In this document: positions 43,701 through 56,990 of the stretch, piece by piece | Numbering within the stretch: position 1 is the stretch's first letter | Layout of the letters: each line of letters starts with the position of its first letter | Assembly: GCA_032207245.1 (NCBI GenBank) | Contig: CM063508.1 | Coordinates: forward strand, 122,490,528-122,554,527 | Direction of reading: 5' to 3' | DNA: 64,000 nucleotides | Source: Pardosa pseudoannulata | Taxonomy: Eukaryota > Arthropoda > Arachnida > Araneae > Lycosidae | Program-made: the position numbers and the translations under genes | The notes under the pieces: model-generated | The model's input: only the letters and a program-made list of their open reading frames with translations | Told to the model about the DNA's origin: nothing | Databases searched by the model: none

Positions 43701-44328
43701 GTACATACATATACAGAGAGAGAATTTTGATGTAAAACAAGGAATTAGGCAGGATATTTACCTTAAATATGATACTTTACCAGAACCCATGCTTAAGGAC
43801 ATGGACTAAATTATAAGATCTGTATAAAAAAAAGAAAAAAAGATGTTTGCAAAGAATTTAACATTAATTGCATTCTTCCTTTATAAGCAGCTTAAAAAAA
43901 GTTCAACTTATTCTTAGAGAAAAAAAAATGCATTCTTCCAAAACTTTATCAAAGGTAAACATTATTTTTTGCAACACAGGGAACACCTACAATATTTTAG
44001 CAGTGAAAAGCAAATAGTCTGAAAGGGTCTCAATGCCACTGTTGCACAACAATGCTTAGAGTATTTCCATTGTTATTTATGATAAAAGAGAAGATAAAAA
44101 GGAAAACACCCATGAAAAGATTCTTTATGCGCGGCATCAATACCAATCAGCAGGAGTGCTAAACAAGGCTTTACCCTGGAAGCCAACTGTTGATTCCATA
44201 TTTTTCCTTATTTATTGATCAATCTTTTGTCCATTCTTTATAATTTGACAGAGTCATAGACATCGGTGTAATAAAGGGTTTTTTAAATGCATTCTTGAAA
44301 ACTCTAAACAGAAATATATTATATATGT
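40771..44328. other. A+T-rich sequence, no supported gene
   Basis: A minus-strand frame of 81 aa at 40843-41088 has mixed composition (for example GRIIIIRKVSPSLPGRYI), but no family is recognised and no splice-linked partner is visible. A perfect 10-bp inverted repeat lies at 41414-41441. The rest is A+T-rich and featureless. Confidence 0.45.
41414..41441. repeat. Perfect 10-bp hairpin
   Basis: ATTTTACTGG and CCAGTAAAAT are separated by eight bases. It lies next to a small group of TATGAATGGATATGAATTTA repeats. No function is assigned. Confidence 0.5.
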
Positions 44329-44539
<211 letters not shown>

Positions 44540-44884
44540 ATACATAAAATTAATTTGAGCACCAAACTTTAAATGAATTCTTTCACTTAATTCATGCATA
44601 AAATCATTTATAAATATAATTCTATGACTTCACAGAATAATTTAAACTTGGCATGTTTTATTTTGTACATTATGCACTTTCATTCATGTACTTCCTTAGC
44701 CGTTGTATCGAAATTGATGGGGTTCACAAACGGGGAACACTTTATTCACAATATTCGAAAAGTTTTAGAAATCATATTCTTGAGAATATTTGCATTTATG
44801 CTTGGATTTGATTATTTTGTTTTTGATGTATTAAAATGTTGCTTTATTCCTTTTTGACAACATTTTATTACATTATATCTGATA
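44540..44884. other. A+T-rich sequence, no supported gene
   Basis: An 87-aa plus-strand frame at 44594-44857 is Phe/Ile-rich and ends in LKCCFIPF. No family is recognised and nothing around it supports a gene. Confidence 0.4.
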
Positions 44885-45600
44885 ACTTTTAGTAATGTGA
44901 CCCATACTATTAGTTAAATATTAGTTAGTTTTGTTACTTATATTAAACTTTTTCATTAGCTTTAGTACGATTTCCTATCAGTTACGCAATTGCACATTGT
45001 ATGATGTGCATCCTAATAATATAAACATATATTAGTGTTTCTTGGGCAAGCGTTAGCATAAATATCCAAGAAAGAACATAGCAAAAGAACTCCACTGAAC
45101 CTCCAAATTTGATTTCTTTATTTTGTAGTAGTGTGAATCATGTCATCGGTTAATTATTAGTTAGTTTTGTAATGAAAAAGATTAATAGTTTAATCTTTTT
45201 CATTAGCTTTTGGACGATTTCGTATCGGTTACTTATTTGCACATTGAATAATTTGTATCCTAATAATATAAACAGATACTAGTGTCTCTTGGGGAAGCGT
45301 TAGCATAAATCTCCAAGATAGAACATATCGAAAGAACTCCACTGAACCTCCAAATTTGGTTCCTATATTTTTAGTAGTATGATCCATGTCATTGGTTAAA
45401 TATTAGTTAGTTTTGTTACTTATATTAATATTTTTCATTAGCTTTTGTATGATTTCCTATCAGTTACGCATTTGCATATTGCATAATGTGCATTCTAATA
45501 ATACAAATAGCCATTAGTGTCTATTGGGCAAGCGTTAGCATAAATCTCCAAGAAAGAACTTAGCTAAAGAACTCCACTGAACCTCCAAATTTGATTTCTA
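44885..45600. repeat. Tandem array, unit about 240 bp, three copies
   Basis: CCACTGAACCTCCAAATTTG recurs at 45092, 45339 and 45574. Each copy also has ATTAGTTAGTTTTGT near its start and a (G)CAAGCGTTAGCATAAAT-like block. The copies are moderately diverged. Confidence 0.88.
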
Positions 45601-46747
<1,147 letters not shown>

Positions 46748-46999
46748 AGATACACTATTCCGATAAACTTTCAGGATGTGGAAGAGGAACAAAGTCGTTA
46801 CAGAATGTTGTAAAAATGTAGAGCAGGAAATATTTTCACCTTTCGGTAGAGAGCGTATAGGAAACGTTGAATTCTGACGTATGAGTGATCAACTGTGTTG
46901 TAATTACATTCTTTCCTAGACATCACTCTGTTTTTCTATGAAACCGAAAGGTTTCTGTAATTTAAAATTACAAAAGTAATAACTTTAATTTAGCGTTAA

Positions 47000-47940
47000 A
47001 AAGAATGTATAGTAATGCGAGAAATAAAGGTATAGATGAGCTGAGGAAGTGTCTTTGTATATAATCATTATACCTCTAGAGGAGTTTAGGAAATTGGTTG
47101 ATAAAAGTTGTGCTTGTTGGAAAGGATTTTGCCTTAAAAATAATACGTAGTAATGAGGGAAAATAAAGATATAGATGAGGACTGTGTTTGTGGATAACCA
47201 TTATATCTCTAGAGGAAATTAGGAAATTGGTTGATAAAAGTTGTGCTCATAGGAAAGGGTTTCACATTAAAAAGAATATATAGTAATGGCGAAAAATAAA
47301 GGTATAGATGAGGTCTGTCTTTGTGGATAATATTATATCTCGAGAGGAAATTAGGAAATTGGTTGATAAAAGTTGTGCTGGTAGGAAAGGCTTTGCCTCA
47401 AAAAGAATATATAGTATTATGGGAAAATAAAGGTATAGATGAGGACTGTCTTTGTGGATAATCATTATATCTCTAAAGGAAATTAGGAAATTGGTTGATA
47501 AAAGTTGTGCTTGTAGGAAAGACTTTGCCTCAAAAAGAATATATAGTATTGTTGGAAAATAAAGGTGTAGATGAGGGCTGTCTTTGTGGATAATCATTAT
47601 ATCTCGAGAGAAAATTAGGAAATTGGTTGATAAAAGTTGTGCTCATAGGAAAGGGTTTCACATTAAAAAGAAAATATAGAAAAGACGAAAAATAAAGGTA
47701 TAGATGAGGACTATATTTTTGGATAATCATTATATCTCGAGAGGAAATTAATAAATTGGTTGATAAAAGTTGTGCTCGTAGGAAAGGGTTTTGCTTTAAA
47801 AATATAAATAGTGATGAGGGAAAATAAATATATAGATGAGGACTGTCTATGGGGATAATTATTATATCTCGAGAGGAAATTAGGAAATTGGTTGATAAAA
47901 ATTGTGCTCTGAGGAAAGGGTTTTGCCGATACATGTGAGA
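47000..47940. repeat. Tandem array, 132-bp unit, seven copies
   Basis: AGGAAATTGGTTG (or its variants) recurs at 47088, 47221, 47353, 47485, 47617, 47749 and 47882. Because 132 is a multiple of three, minus-strand frames stay open over several units, giving predicted proteins of 111 and 152 aa built of 44-residue repeats such as AQLLSTNFLISSRDI. There is no start context, no frame conservation across the whole array and no family match. Two units shift frame. I treat it as non-coding. Confidence 0.9.
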
Positions 47941-48170
47941 GCGAATTAATGGACTCTTACCTGTAGAATGCTTCATATCCCTTGTCATTAGCTTGGAATA
48001 TGTTATCCTTAATAAGTAAGCCAGAAGTAGAGTGCAATGTCATCAATGCTTATATTAATCTTATTCAAAATTATTATTATTATTATTATTATTAAAGTAT
48101 TATGATTATTATTTATAATATTTAAAGTATTATTATTATTAACATTAGTATTAATATTTAGAGTATTATT
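47941..48170. other. A+T-rich spacer with (TTA)n
   Basis: A pure (TTA)n run occupies 48071-48094, followed by looser ATT-rich sequence to about 48170. Otherwise empty. Confidence 0.7.
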
Positions 48171-48968
48171 ACTATAATCAACGTCACCTTTGCTTGTTCA
48201 TTTCAGGATAAGCAGAGTCCATGTGAATGCTAGATGTCAAAAAGAATTTGTATAGTACTTGTCTGTTAAAGCGGAAGAAGATATGGATATAATTGAAAGA
48301 ACTAAACCTGAATATGAATAAATAACTATGACTTAATTAAATTGTTTTGTAGACTTATTTTCTATTTCGAAATGAAACGGAAAGCTGACTGTGAATAACA
48401 AATAGAATAAAAAATGTTTGAACTCAGCATTAGAATTAGAATTATTTAAAATCACCTTTGTTTGTTCACTTCTGGAAAAGCAGAATCCGTGTGAATTCTA
48501 GATGTCAAAAAGAATTTGTATGGTATCTGTATATTAAGGTGGAAAAAGATATGGATGTAAGTGGAAGAACTAAATCTGAATATGAGTAGACAACTATGAC
48601 TTAATTAAACTGTTTGTAGACCTATTTTCTATTTCGAAATGAGACCAAAAGGTATCTGTGAATCACAAATATAGTAAAAAATTCTTGAATTAAACATTAA
48701 AATTATTATTATGCAACATCACCTTTGTTTGTTCATTTCTGGAAAAGCAGAATCGATGTGAATCCTAGATGTCAAAAAGAAGTTGTATAGTACCTGTCTG
48801 TTAATGTGGAATAAGATATGGATTCAAGTGGAAAAAATAAATCTGAATATGAATAAAAATCTGTGACTTGATTAAATTGTTTTGTAGACTTATCTTCTAT
48901 TTCGAAATGAGACCAAAAGGTATCCGTGAATAACGAATAGAAAAAAAATAAACGAAATCAACATTAGA
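48171..48968. repeat. Tandem array, unit about 267 bp, three copies
   Basis: TCACCTTTG recurs at 48184, 48452 and 48719. Each copy carries TAGATGTCAAAAAGAA and CTATTTCGAAATGA blocks. The copies are diverged at many positions. Confidence 0.9.
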
Positions 48969-49960
48969 AAAGTTAGAAATAGAGTGCTGAGGAAAAGAAT
49001 GAGAAAGTAAAGGAGGTATTGACTCGAATATTTATTGGGTTAGGTATATTAGAGGATTTCCGGGATAACAGCTAGGTGTATGAGTAAAGCAAACTATGAC
49101 ATAACTCTGACCCAAAAGTAGTTAGCTCTGAGTAATTAGATTATTTTGTACATTATTTTTCTTTTAAGATATAAGGCCGGAATATGTTTGTAAATAAAGA
49201 ATGATATTGACTTTAATTTAAGTGTTAAAAAAATTAAATATAGTAGTAACAGAAAGAAAGAAGAGAGAAGGCATCTTTACGAATAACCATGAGGTTTTGT
49301 TCGGAAAATAGATAAATTCTAGTTTAAATGGGTGAAGCCTTTTGCTGAAATGGTGAACTAATGAACTATTATGAGTAGATAGCCTCAAAATATTTCTATT
49401 AGCTTGGAATATTCCATTAAATATGTATCCTTCAAACTAAGTGTATCTCATCAGTATTTAGATTCAATTTTGTTATTATTACTATTGTTGATGCATTTAG
49501 TTGTGCAGTCATGTGAAAACAGAACAACTACAATATTTTTGAGAATTATTGATTGAGATTGCTATGGTTTATTTTTTTCTACAGTAGGTCTAATGAGACG
49601 AGGGAATACTACTTAACTCTAGAAAAGCCAGAATTTTCATTTTGACCGTTTTCTCTATTTCAGGTTGGATTCCTGAAACACTGTCAATAATAGAAAGTCA
49701 AAGTTTTCCTAGAGACTCTTGATATCTATTTGTACCAATTCGAAATGAAAACTCAACGTAGTTGTTTTTAGTTATACCTAGAAGCCCCACAATCAGTGAA
49801 ATTGACATAAATAAATTCCACGTGATGTTTTCTCAGAATAATAACCTCGACACATAATAATTTAAAAATATTTTTAAAAAGTAAGAAGAGCTGCAACATC
49901 ACCAAGTTTTACAACAAAACCAAATGTGTAGTAGATATTGTTCATGAGCTCTCTCGAAAA
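48969..49960. other. A+T-rich sequence, no gene
   Basis: No supported feature between the array and the mariner element. Confidence 0.5.
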
Positions 49961-49962
49961 TA

Positions 49963-50668
49963 CGAAGCTCATCCAGAAAGTAAGTTTCCCAAAGTTTTCC
50001 CTTTTAAAGTAAACGTAATTAGCAGTGTCAGTTGCGCATGCGTAACAGAACAATAACGTACCAATTATATGCCAACTGGACAAGTCTTAACAGTAGCATG
50101 GTAACAGTGGTCCGAAATAGAAACTCTTAATTCCTTCTATCGCCACCTGCAAGGTTCGCTCGATGATCTTGAACTCACAAAACATTGAGAGAATTGAAAT
50201 TCATCGTCAGCTCTGCCAGGTCTATGAGCGGCCAAACATAAAATTCAACTATTAGGAGCAGCAATGAAATTTTTGCTACGGTATCACGATGACGGCGACG
50301 AGTTGATCGACATGATCGCAACGGGAAAATGAGACTTGGAATTTGCACTTTACCCCGGAAAGCAAGCAACTGTCAATGCATTGGAGTCATAGTGGATCTT
50401 ATGTCAGGACCAAATTCAAAAGGACGTTGTCGGTAGGGAAAGGAATGTGCACGGTATTCTGGAACAGGAAGGTTGGTTACATTCACAGGGGACAGAGTTC
50501 TACGACAGAGGAATACAAAAGTTGATCCCACAATACGACAAATGTCTGATGGTAGCTATGTTGAAAAATAGCTGAAACATTGCTGTACTTGTTGACAATA
50601 AATATGTCCCTGAAAGTGTGAGTTTTTTTTTCTTTTAAGTAGGGAAACTTACTTTCTGTATGCGCTAG
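49963..50668 (+). mobile_element. Deleted mariner element (706 bp)
   Basis: Both ends carry the inverted core CAGAAAGTAAGTTTCCC, 17 bases identical on opposite strands, about 10 bp in from the ends. TA lies at 49961-49962 and 50669-50670. Mariner elements usually run to about 1.3 kb, so roughly half is missing, in at least two internal gaps judged from the protein. The encoded remnant resembles the irritans-type mariner transposases of arthropods. It is non-autonomous and old. Confidence 0.88.
50181..50575 (+). pseudogene. Mariner transposase remnant
   Basis: Pieces appear in the family order but in shifting frames. EIHRQLCQVYERPNI belongs to the N-terminal DNA-binding domain. RYHDDGDELIDMIATG leads up to the first catalytic block. 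There the expected GDETW is broken: the D codon is lost in a small indel and only ...GAGACTTGG remains. TPESKQLSMHWSHSG and VGKGMCTVFWNRK follow; in the latter the second catalytic Asp of the WD motif is Asn. The block with the third catalytic Asp is deleted, and the frame jumps to the C-terminal FYDRGIQKLIPQYDKC before a stop at 50573-50575. No activity is possible. Confidence 0.85.
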
Positions 50669-50670
50669 TA

Positions 50671-51987
50671 TTTTGTTAGCACTGCTTTTCTCAGATGGCT
50701 AGTGCATCTTTTTTGTAATACCTAGATTTCGCAAGAATAAATTCTTATGTATTATATAAGGAATTGGTATGTATTATATAAGAAATTATGTATTATATAA
50801 GGAATTGAAACATTACAAGATATCAATTCTTAATTGAATTAGCGGTAAAGCTAAGAGAGCTTAATCTTAAAATTTTCCAAATTAGAATTAGAAATTTTCA
50901 AATCTAGTAACACATTGTCAAAGAAAAAGCATTATTTTCAGATTTAGCCTTGTAAAGAAACAAAACATGTGAGGTATGTAAAACATATTCTAGATATGTA
51001 TGTTGATAATGCATGGGTAGGAAGAAAAAGTGTTTTCTGTAAAAATAGTCAACAGGATATAAATATATTTAAAATAAATTAAATGAAAATGTATTAACAA
51101 ATGTAAAATTTTTGCATTAAAAAGTTTTATTTTCTATATAAATAATTTAAATTTATAATTGAAATTAATTTAAAAAAGATTAGAAAATAAGGTAAAACAC
51201 TTACATTTGAAAAATATATTTAATCCAATCAGCGGCCAATTTGACTGATTTTAGCGCTTCTAAATATAGAGAAATCTATAAACTTAGTGTTAAAAGTGAT
51301 TCCTAAAGTCTATGAAGATCTATGCCAGCATTTCGCTCCGAAATCATGAACTCCGAGGCCGAAAATTAGCATCCTATAGATTCAGCCATCGTTTGGTGTT
51401 TTCGACATTGCAGATTAAAGATTATATTAGCCATGGATGTATTGATTAAGAACCGTTACATAATAACTATCTTTATTGGAGCTGTTTTAGGAGAAACGCT
51501 GTATACAGGATATTGTACTGTTACCGTGAATTATTCACACTATTAGGTAGAGTGCTTCGAATTTCTTCCCATTTGATAAGACTATGGTAGTGGTAGCATT
51601 AGAAGGTAGGGTGCACTTTCATAAACACTTAGATTAAACAGTTTTATTACAACAATCATTGTTGTTGTATACATTAATTGTGCATTCATGAGAAAGAGAG
51701 TAAGTAACTACAATATTTTCGAGATTAGAGATCAAAAATGAGATTAGTCCGGTATGTGGTGAGGTCAGACCTGTTTATAGACGATAGTAAATTGAAATTC
51801 ATTAGTATTTCTTGTAAACGGAGGCATTTTCATTGATAAGAAAGATGGAAATTTTGACTAATATGCATGTAAGTTTTTGCGCATGTGTAGTACATATCTG
51901 ACCATCATTCTCCAAATTACATTTTTTCGGATGTTTTGCTTTTTTCTCTCATTTTCTTACACTTAAATAAGTAAAGTTGAAAAAATA
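50671..51987. other. A+T-rich sequence, no gene
   Basis: The segment 51310-51450 is somewhat richer in G+C but shows no recognisable content. Small ATGTATTATATAAG repeats lie at about 50748-50800. Nothing else is seen. Confidence 0.45.
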
Positions 51988-51989
51988 TA

Positions 51990-53145
51990 CACTCAAGTAC
52001 CAAAACATTTTGACCATCTGTCAATAACGAGTTGGCGCACCTTTGGTTTACAACAGAGCTTCAACCCGCCTTGGCATGGATGGCACAATTCCTTGGTAGA
52101 TGGCCGGAGATAGATTGTACCAGATTCTTAATCAACTGTACGCAAATCCGAGATATTGCGAATTGGTGTTCTTTGAACTCTAAACTGCATTAAAACCAAA
52201 TGTGTTCTATCGGATTGATATTAACTCAACAACTCAGCTCCTGGAACCACACCAACACAATTTTAGCCTTGTGACATGGGGCGTTGTCCTGTGTTAACAT
52301 TCAATTTCTGCTGGAAAACCAGAGACCATGAATGGGTGCAACTGGTCCGCAATGTTCAGTTAACCTGTAGCATTCATGGTCTGCTCTACCACAACCACGG
52401 ATCCCAGAAACGCCCAAGAGAACATCCCCCAAACCATAATACGATTCCCATTGGCCTGTGTAAGACCTACTGTACATTGAGGGAGCAATTGTTCGTCTGG
52501 AAGACGGCGTATCCTGACACGGCCATAGGCTTGATTCATTTGACCAGACAACTCTCTCCCACTAATTCATGGAACAGTCGTGATGTTCTCGGGCCTAGTG
52601 TAACCGTAGTTGGCGATGACTCTTGGTCAACAAAAGCAGAAGAGTGTGAAGTGTGCTGCGTAGCCTCATATCCAACAGCGTCCGCTGAACAGTGTGCTCC
52701 GATACTTTTCTTATTGGCCCTGTATTGCATTGAGTAGTCGTCTGAGCCACTGTCTGGCTCCGATTTTTCTTCACCATGCGAGACAGTCTCCGTCGACCTT
52801 TTTCTTTGATAACGTGTGGACGTCCAACACAATGTCGTCTACTGCTGGTTTCATCCTCATTCATCCACTTTGCATAAGTACTAACAACTGTAAATCGTGA
52901 ACAACCCACGAGTCGTGCAGCTTCGGAAATACTTATTCCGAGATTTCGAGCCATTGCAATCTGCCCTCTATCAAAGTGGCTTAGATCCACAGCCTTTTTT
53001 ATCACACACATAAGTGAAAGAAGGATTCTTCAGACTCTCCAGAAGCAGTTAAATACAACTTCCACCTGATCACATGCATTTCACATCATGCAGGTGAGTT
53101 CATTGCAAAATGTAGGGGTGGTCATAAGGTTTTGGCTGTTGAGTG
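51990..53145 (-). mobile_element. Tc1-family element (1,156 bp)
   Basis: The terminal inverted repeats match at 22 of 27 positions (CACTCAAGTACCAAAAC left; CACTCAACAGCCAAAAC read from the right). TA lies at 51988-51989 and 53146-53147. The inner sequence CTGTCAATAACGAGTTGG is shared with the deleted copy at 11615-12117, so the two are one family. The transposase remnant is on the minus strand. The length is a little short of a usual Tc1 copy because of internal deletions. Confidence 0.93.
52030..53011 (-). pseudogene. Tc1 transposase, near full-length but broken
   Basis: From the ATG at 53011 the frame encodes the paired-like DNA-binding domain (DLSHFDRGQIAMARNLGI, then SISEAARLVGCSR, then GRPHVIKEKGRRRLS) and runs to 52595. 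The first catalytic block reads VVWSNES where the family has WSDES, so the first Asp is Asn, and a TAG stop stands six codons before it. After a frame change come GRVRIRRLPDEQLLP and IMVWGMFSWAFLGSVVVVEQ. The second block (QDNAPCHKAKIVLVW) keeps its Asp, near 52290. The third block (NINPIEHIW) keeps the Glu, near 52215, but in another frame. Several stops and frameshifts follow. It is an inactive copy of a DD34E transposase; the shorter element at 11615 keeps an intact version of the C-terminus. Confidence 0.93.
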
Positions 53146-53147
53146 TA

Positions 53148-53847
53148 TGTTTTAACTTAAAAGACATTTCACCAAAATCACGAAAAAGACTTATATAGAC
53201 AATGAATCAAAGCTGAAAACGTAATGTTGAAAAAAAAACACTCATTTTTATCCTACCACTCAAAATCGAGAGAAAATATCTAAGATTAGTAAAGTAAAAA
53301 AAAAAAATAATAATTTTAGAGATTTTAAGGAATGTATTTTGCTTTTTTTTTTAATTTGTTTTTTTAAACGGATGAAACATGATGTTTAGTACCAAATATA
53401 TATTCCGCTTGACTACCTGAAGATTGAGACAATTTTTTTTATCAAACTGCACGAAATCGTTTCAGAATAAAAAAATCTCTTAATTTCAAATAACGATAAC
53501 TGTAGTTTTATTTTAATTAAAAGTACTTTTAAAGAGATTTTTTTTCAGAAAGCTAATTAGCTTTAAATTCAAATATCATATTTTTTTTTTGAAATGCACT
53601 TTAGATTATCTGTTTTTTTTGTTCCTTATTTGTAGATTTTTCTGATATGTATTAATAAAATCTGTCTAATAAGGATGATAGGAATTTTTAATGGAATTAA
53701 GTATCAGTTTTTGCTTTTTCTAATCAAGAAATTAAATTTTCAATTTATAAAAATAAGTAAATAAATAAAAAGTTTGGTTTTATTATTTTTCTGATTGAAA
53801 TATTTTATACTGAAAGAAATTTATTTATTTATAAATATTATTTTAGA
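53148..53847. other. A+T-rich sequence, no gene
   Basis: Many T-runs of 8-10 bases and A-runs; otherwise empty. Confidence 0.5.
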
Positions 53848-53969
53848 TTAACCCCTTAATGTACAGTTTTTTTAAAAAGCCCGCCAGAAAAAATCAATTT
53901 TTTTTAATATAAAACTCACAATTTATAATTTTTAGAACATTATTACTCTTGTCGAAAGAGTATATTGTC

Positions 53970-53994
53970 CAATTGGTAGGCAATCTACCAATTG
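53970..53994. repeat. Perfect 10-bp hairpin inside the TTAA element
   Basis: CAATTGGTAG and CTACCAATTG surround the 5-nt loop GCAAT. Confidence 0.6.
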
Positions 53995-54254
53995 ACAGTA
54001 TGATATGTCATCCCTAGATTAGTAGGTATTCAATATGAAACCCATATGTTTCATATCTCAAGATTAATGTATATCAAGTCAAATGTGTCTTTACAGCCGG
54101 AGCTTAGTAATAAAATGTTTAACAATTAAATTTTATTTTATTTTATATTTTAGTAAAATTTATATTGAAAAATGGGCAAATCAAAATCTGAATATGCATA
54201 TGCTGTAGGAAAGCGACTCACAAGGAAGAGATAAGTCGTAAATGATAAGTAGAA

Positions 54255-54486
<232 letters not shown>

Positions 54487-54703
54487 GAAGAAGTATTATA
54501 GCTTATAATCCCATGTAAATGATAAATATTGAAAAAACGATTTTTTTTTGCTTTCACATTGTTATTTTCAATTACCGATTGCATTCGAGTGTGAAAACTT
54601 ATACCAACATAAAGTACAACGCTGCTCGAATTATCTCGAGTGTGAACAGTTTGGAGAGTTTAGAGCACTTGAGTGAACTCGAGCGTGCACATTAAGGGAT
54701 TAA

Positions 54704-55534
54704 GATACATATGTTGTTATTGTAATATTTCGAAGTTAAAATTTAATTCATATACGGATGGTGGACGCTGTAATGCTATCTATAAAATACTTTTTAGTCT
54801 TATATTTAGAATTTAAGCATAATTTTGTACAAAGGATAGATAAATTAATAGTCATAAAAGTACTTTTAGTATAAGATAATATTTCAAAAAATATGAAAAT
54901 GATGTTAATTTTTATATTAGTCATTAATACTTGAATTTTCATAAATCCATACAAAAATTTTATTTAACATTTCATTTAAATAAACTACGATATTTGTCTT
55001 AAATTTCATTCACTGTTTTCCTTTTGAAAGTAGGAAAGTTCGAATATTTTCATGAAATGTCAATGTACACACATAAAAAATATTTCATCTAAAATAACTT
55101 TTAAATTAATCAATTATATAATACCCAAATATAGCTAAAAACCCAATATAAATTGCTTAAAGTTTCAAGGATCACTTAATGATGTATTGAAAATCATTTA
55201 AGATTTTAGGACAGATCTTGCTAATTTATTTTGCAATGATAATATTTTTGCACCAAAGCTCAGTGCTCGAGAAGTCGTAACATTTGTGCCGTAATATAGC
55301 AACAAGCACAAAAACAAGATGATTAAGGTACAAATAGAGAAGAAGTACGTAGAAAGCTGATTCTCGATGTGAGAGCACTGAGTGACTTGTCTAAGTCTTT
55401 TTAAATTAGGTTTTAGTCGGTTTTACAAGCCAATGAAAGTGTTAGTCTCTCGAAGTAATGAAACATCTTTCTGTGTTTATTTTATTTGTAATTTTTCCCA
55501 CTTACGATATATTTCTATTTTATGCTATTATCGG
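54704..55534. other. A+T-rich sequence with a short inverted repeat
   Basis: No gene. CTCAGTGCTC at 55259-55268 and GAGCACTGAG at 55373-55382 form a perfect 10-bp inverted pair around 104 bp. The CAGTG ends recall hAT elements, but the flanks show no 8-bp duplication. Confidence 0.4.
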
Positions 55535-56990
55535 GCATAATGGTTTTACCCTTCCAAATGCTCAAATACCTTCAAAATATACAGTGAAGTAACAATTACG
55601 AAAAAATAATTATAAAATGTAAAAAATTAACGTACATTATGGACATTACACTATAAAATTTTGTACATTATGGAATTATGAACATTTTAAATATTAACAA
55701 AATATTTTTAAATTGAAAATTGAATTTGAATTTTTTTAATATGAACGATCTAGAAATACACTATTGTATATTTTACAAATTCTTAACACTAAACATACCA
55801 TATAACGGGTCAAATGACCCATAAGGTATATGTAAAAATTGCGATGGGAAATTAATTAAAAATTTTTATTCTTTGAGTTTGCAATACATATAAATTGACA
55901 ATATACAATTTTCTTTAATTATAATAAAGTTTATTTGTCTATTTCCTTAAAAGTTTCATATTTCATACATTTATAATCAGAAATAAGTCCGGTCATTTGA
56001 CCGGCTATGGTAGAAATAGGTATGTATTAAGTGTTGGTATGTTTAGTGTTAAAATTCTACAAACACGCTGTAACCATAACTAAATTTTCTATTTTATAAA
56101 CCCAACTGATTTTTAATTTATTAACTTTCACAGAAAGATGAAAATTCTATAATGGAAGTATAACATTCTTTTATGTAATTAACTTAAAATATAAAAACTA
56201 TAAAATCTTAGAACACAAAATTATTTTTAACAAAAATAATCGTCTTATTACCAGTATAAAAACTCAATATGACTATATTTTTTTTAATTATGTTTCTTAA
56301 ACGTCTTTTTTTACATTTAATTTAAATTTTTCTTAAAATCTAATTAATCTTATTTTTAGAAAAATCATTCAACTTTATAAAATAAGTATAATAGTTTTAC
56401 CCTCCAAAAATATACAGTGAAGTAACAATTAAGCAATAATAATTATAAAATGTAAAAATTAATGTAAATTATGTACATTATAAATTACAATGTAAAATTT
56501 TGTATATTATAAAATTATGAACATTTTAAATATTAGCAAAGTATTTTTAAATTGAATATTGAAAATTTATTTACAATTAAATGATTCATTTAAAGGGAAT
56601 TGTTTAGAATTACAAAATTGTATAGTTTACAAATTCTTAAAACTTTAAGTTATTAAATTCCAAACATGCTGTACCCTTAATTAACATTTTTATGTACGCA
56701 ACTGATTTTTAATTTATTAACTTTCACAGAAGGTGAAAATCTTATCAAGGAAATATAATAAGCTGTAATTTAATTAATTTAAAATATAAAAAATGTAAAA
56801 ACTTAGAACAGAAAATTATTTTTAACAAAAATAATCATTTTAGTAGAAGTATAAAAACTCAGTATGAATATATTTTTATAAATTATGTTTCTTAATGTTT
56901 TTTTTAAATTTAATTTAAATTTTTCGTAAAATCTAATTAATCTTATTTTTAGAAAAATTATTCAACTTTATAAATCAAGTGTGAGTTCTT
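55535..56990. repeat. Tandem duplication, two copies (about 570 bp without insertion)
   Basis: ACAGTGAAGTAACAATTA begins at 55581 and 56414. Both copies continue through ATTATGAACATTTTAAATAT, then CTGATTTTTAATTTATTAAC, and end with AATTATTCAACTTTATAAA or a close variant. The first copy is longer because of the 262-bp TTAA element at 55787. Confidence 0.88.
55787..56048. mobile_element. piggyBac-like MITE (262 bp)
   Basis: The ends read CACTAAACATACCA from both sides, 14 bases perfect. TTAA lies at 55783-55786 and 56049-56052. Subterminal palindromes resemble each other: GGGTCAAATGACCC near 55808 on the left and CCGGTCATTTGACCGG near 55990 on the right. The sister copy has the uninterrupted sequence AAATTCTTAAAAC with one TTAA at 56637-56640. 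There is no coding capacity. TTAA preference and short perfect ends fit the piggyBac superfamily. Confidence 0.9.

Noticed and set aside
50175..50369. 64-aa minus-strand frame
   Set aside because: It is antisense to the mariner transposase remnant.
52276..52737. 153-aa plus-strand frame
   Set aside because: It is the antisense shadow of the Tc1 transposase remnant, whose motifs are on the minus strand.
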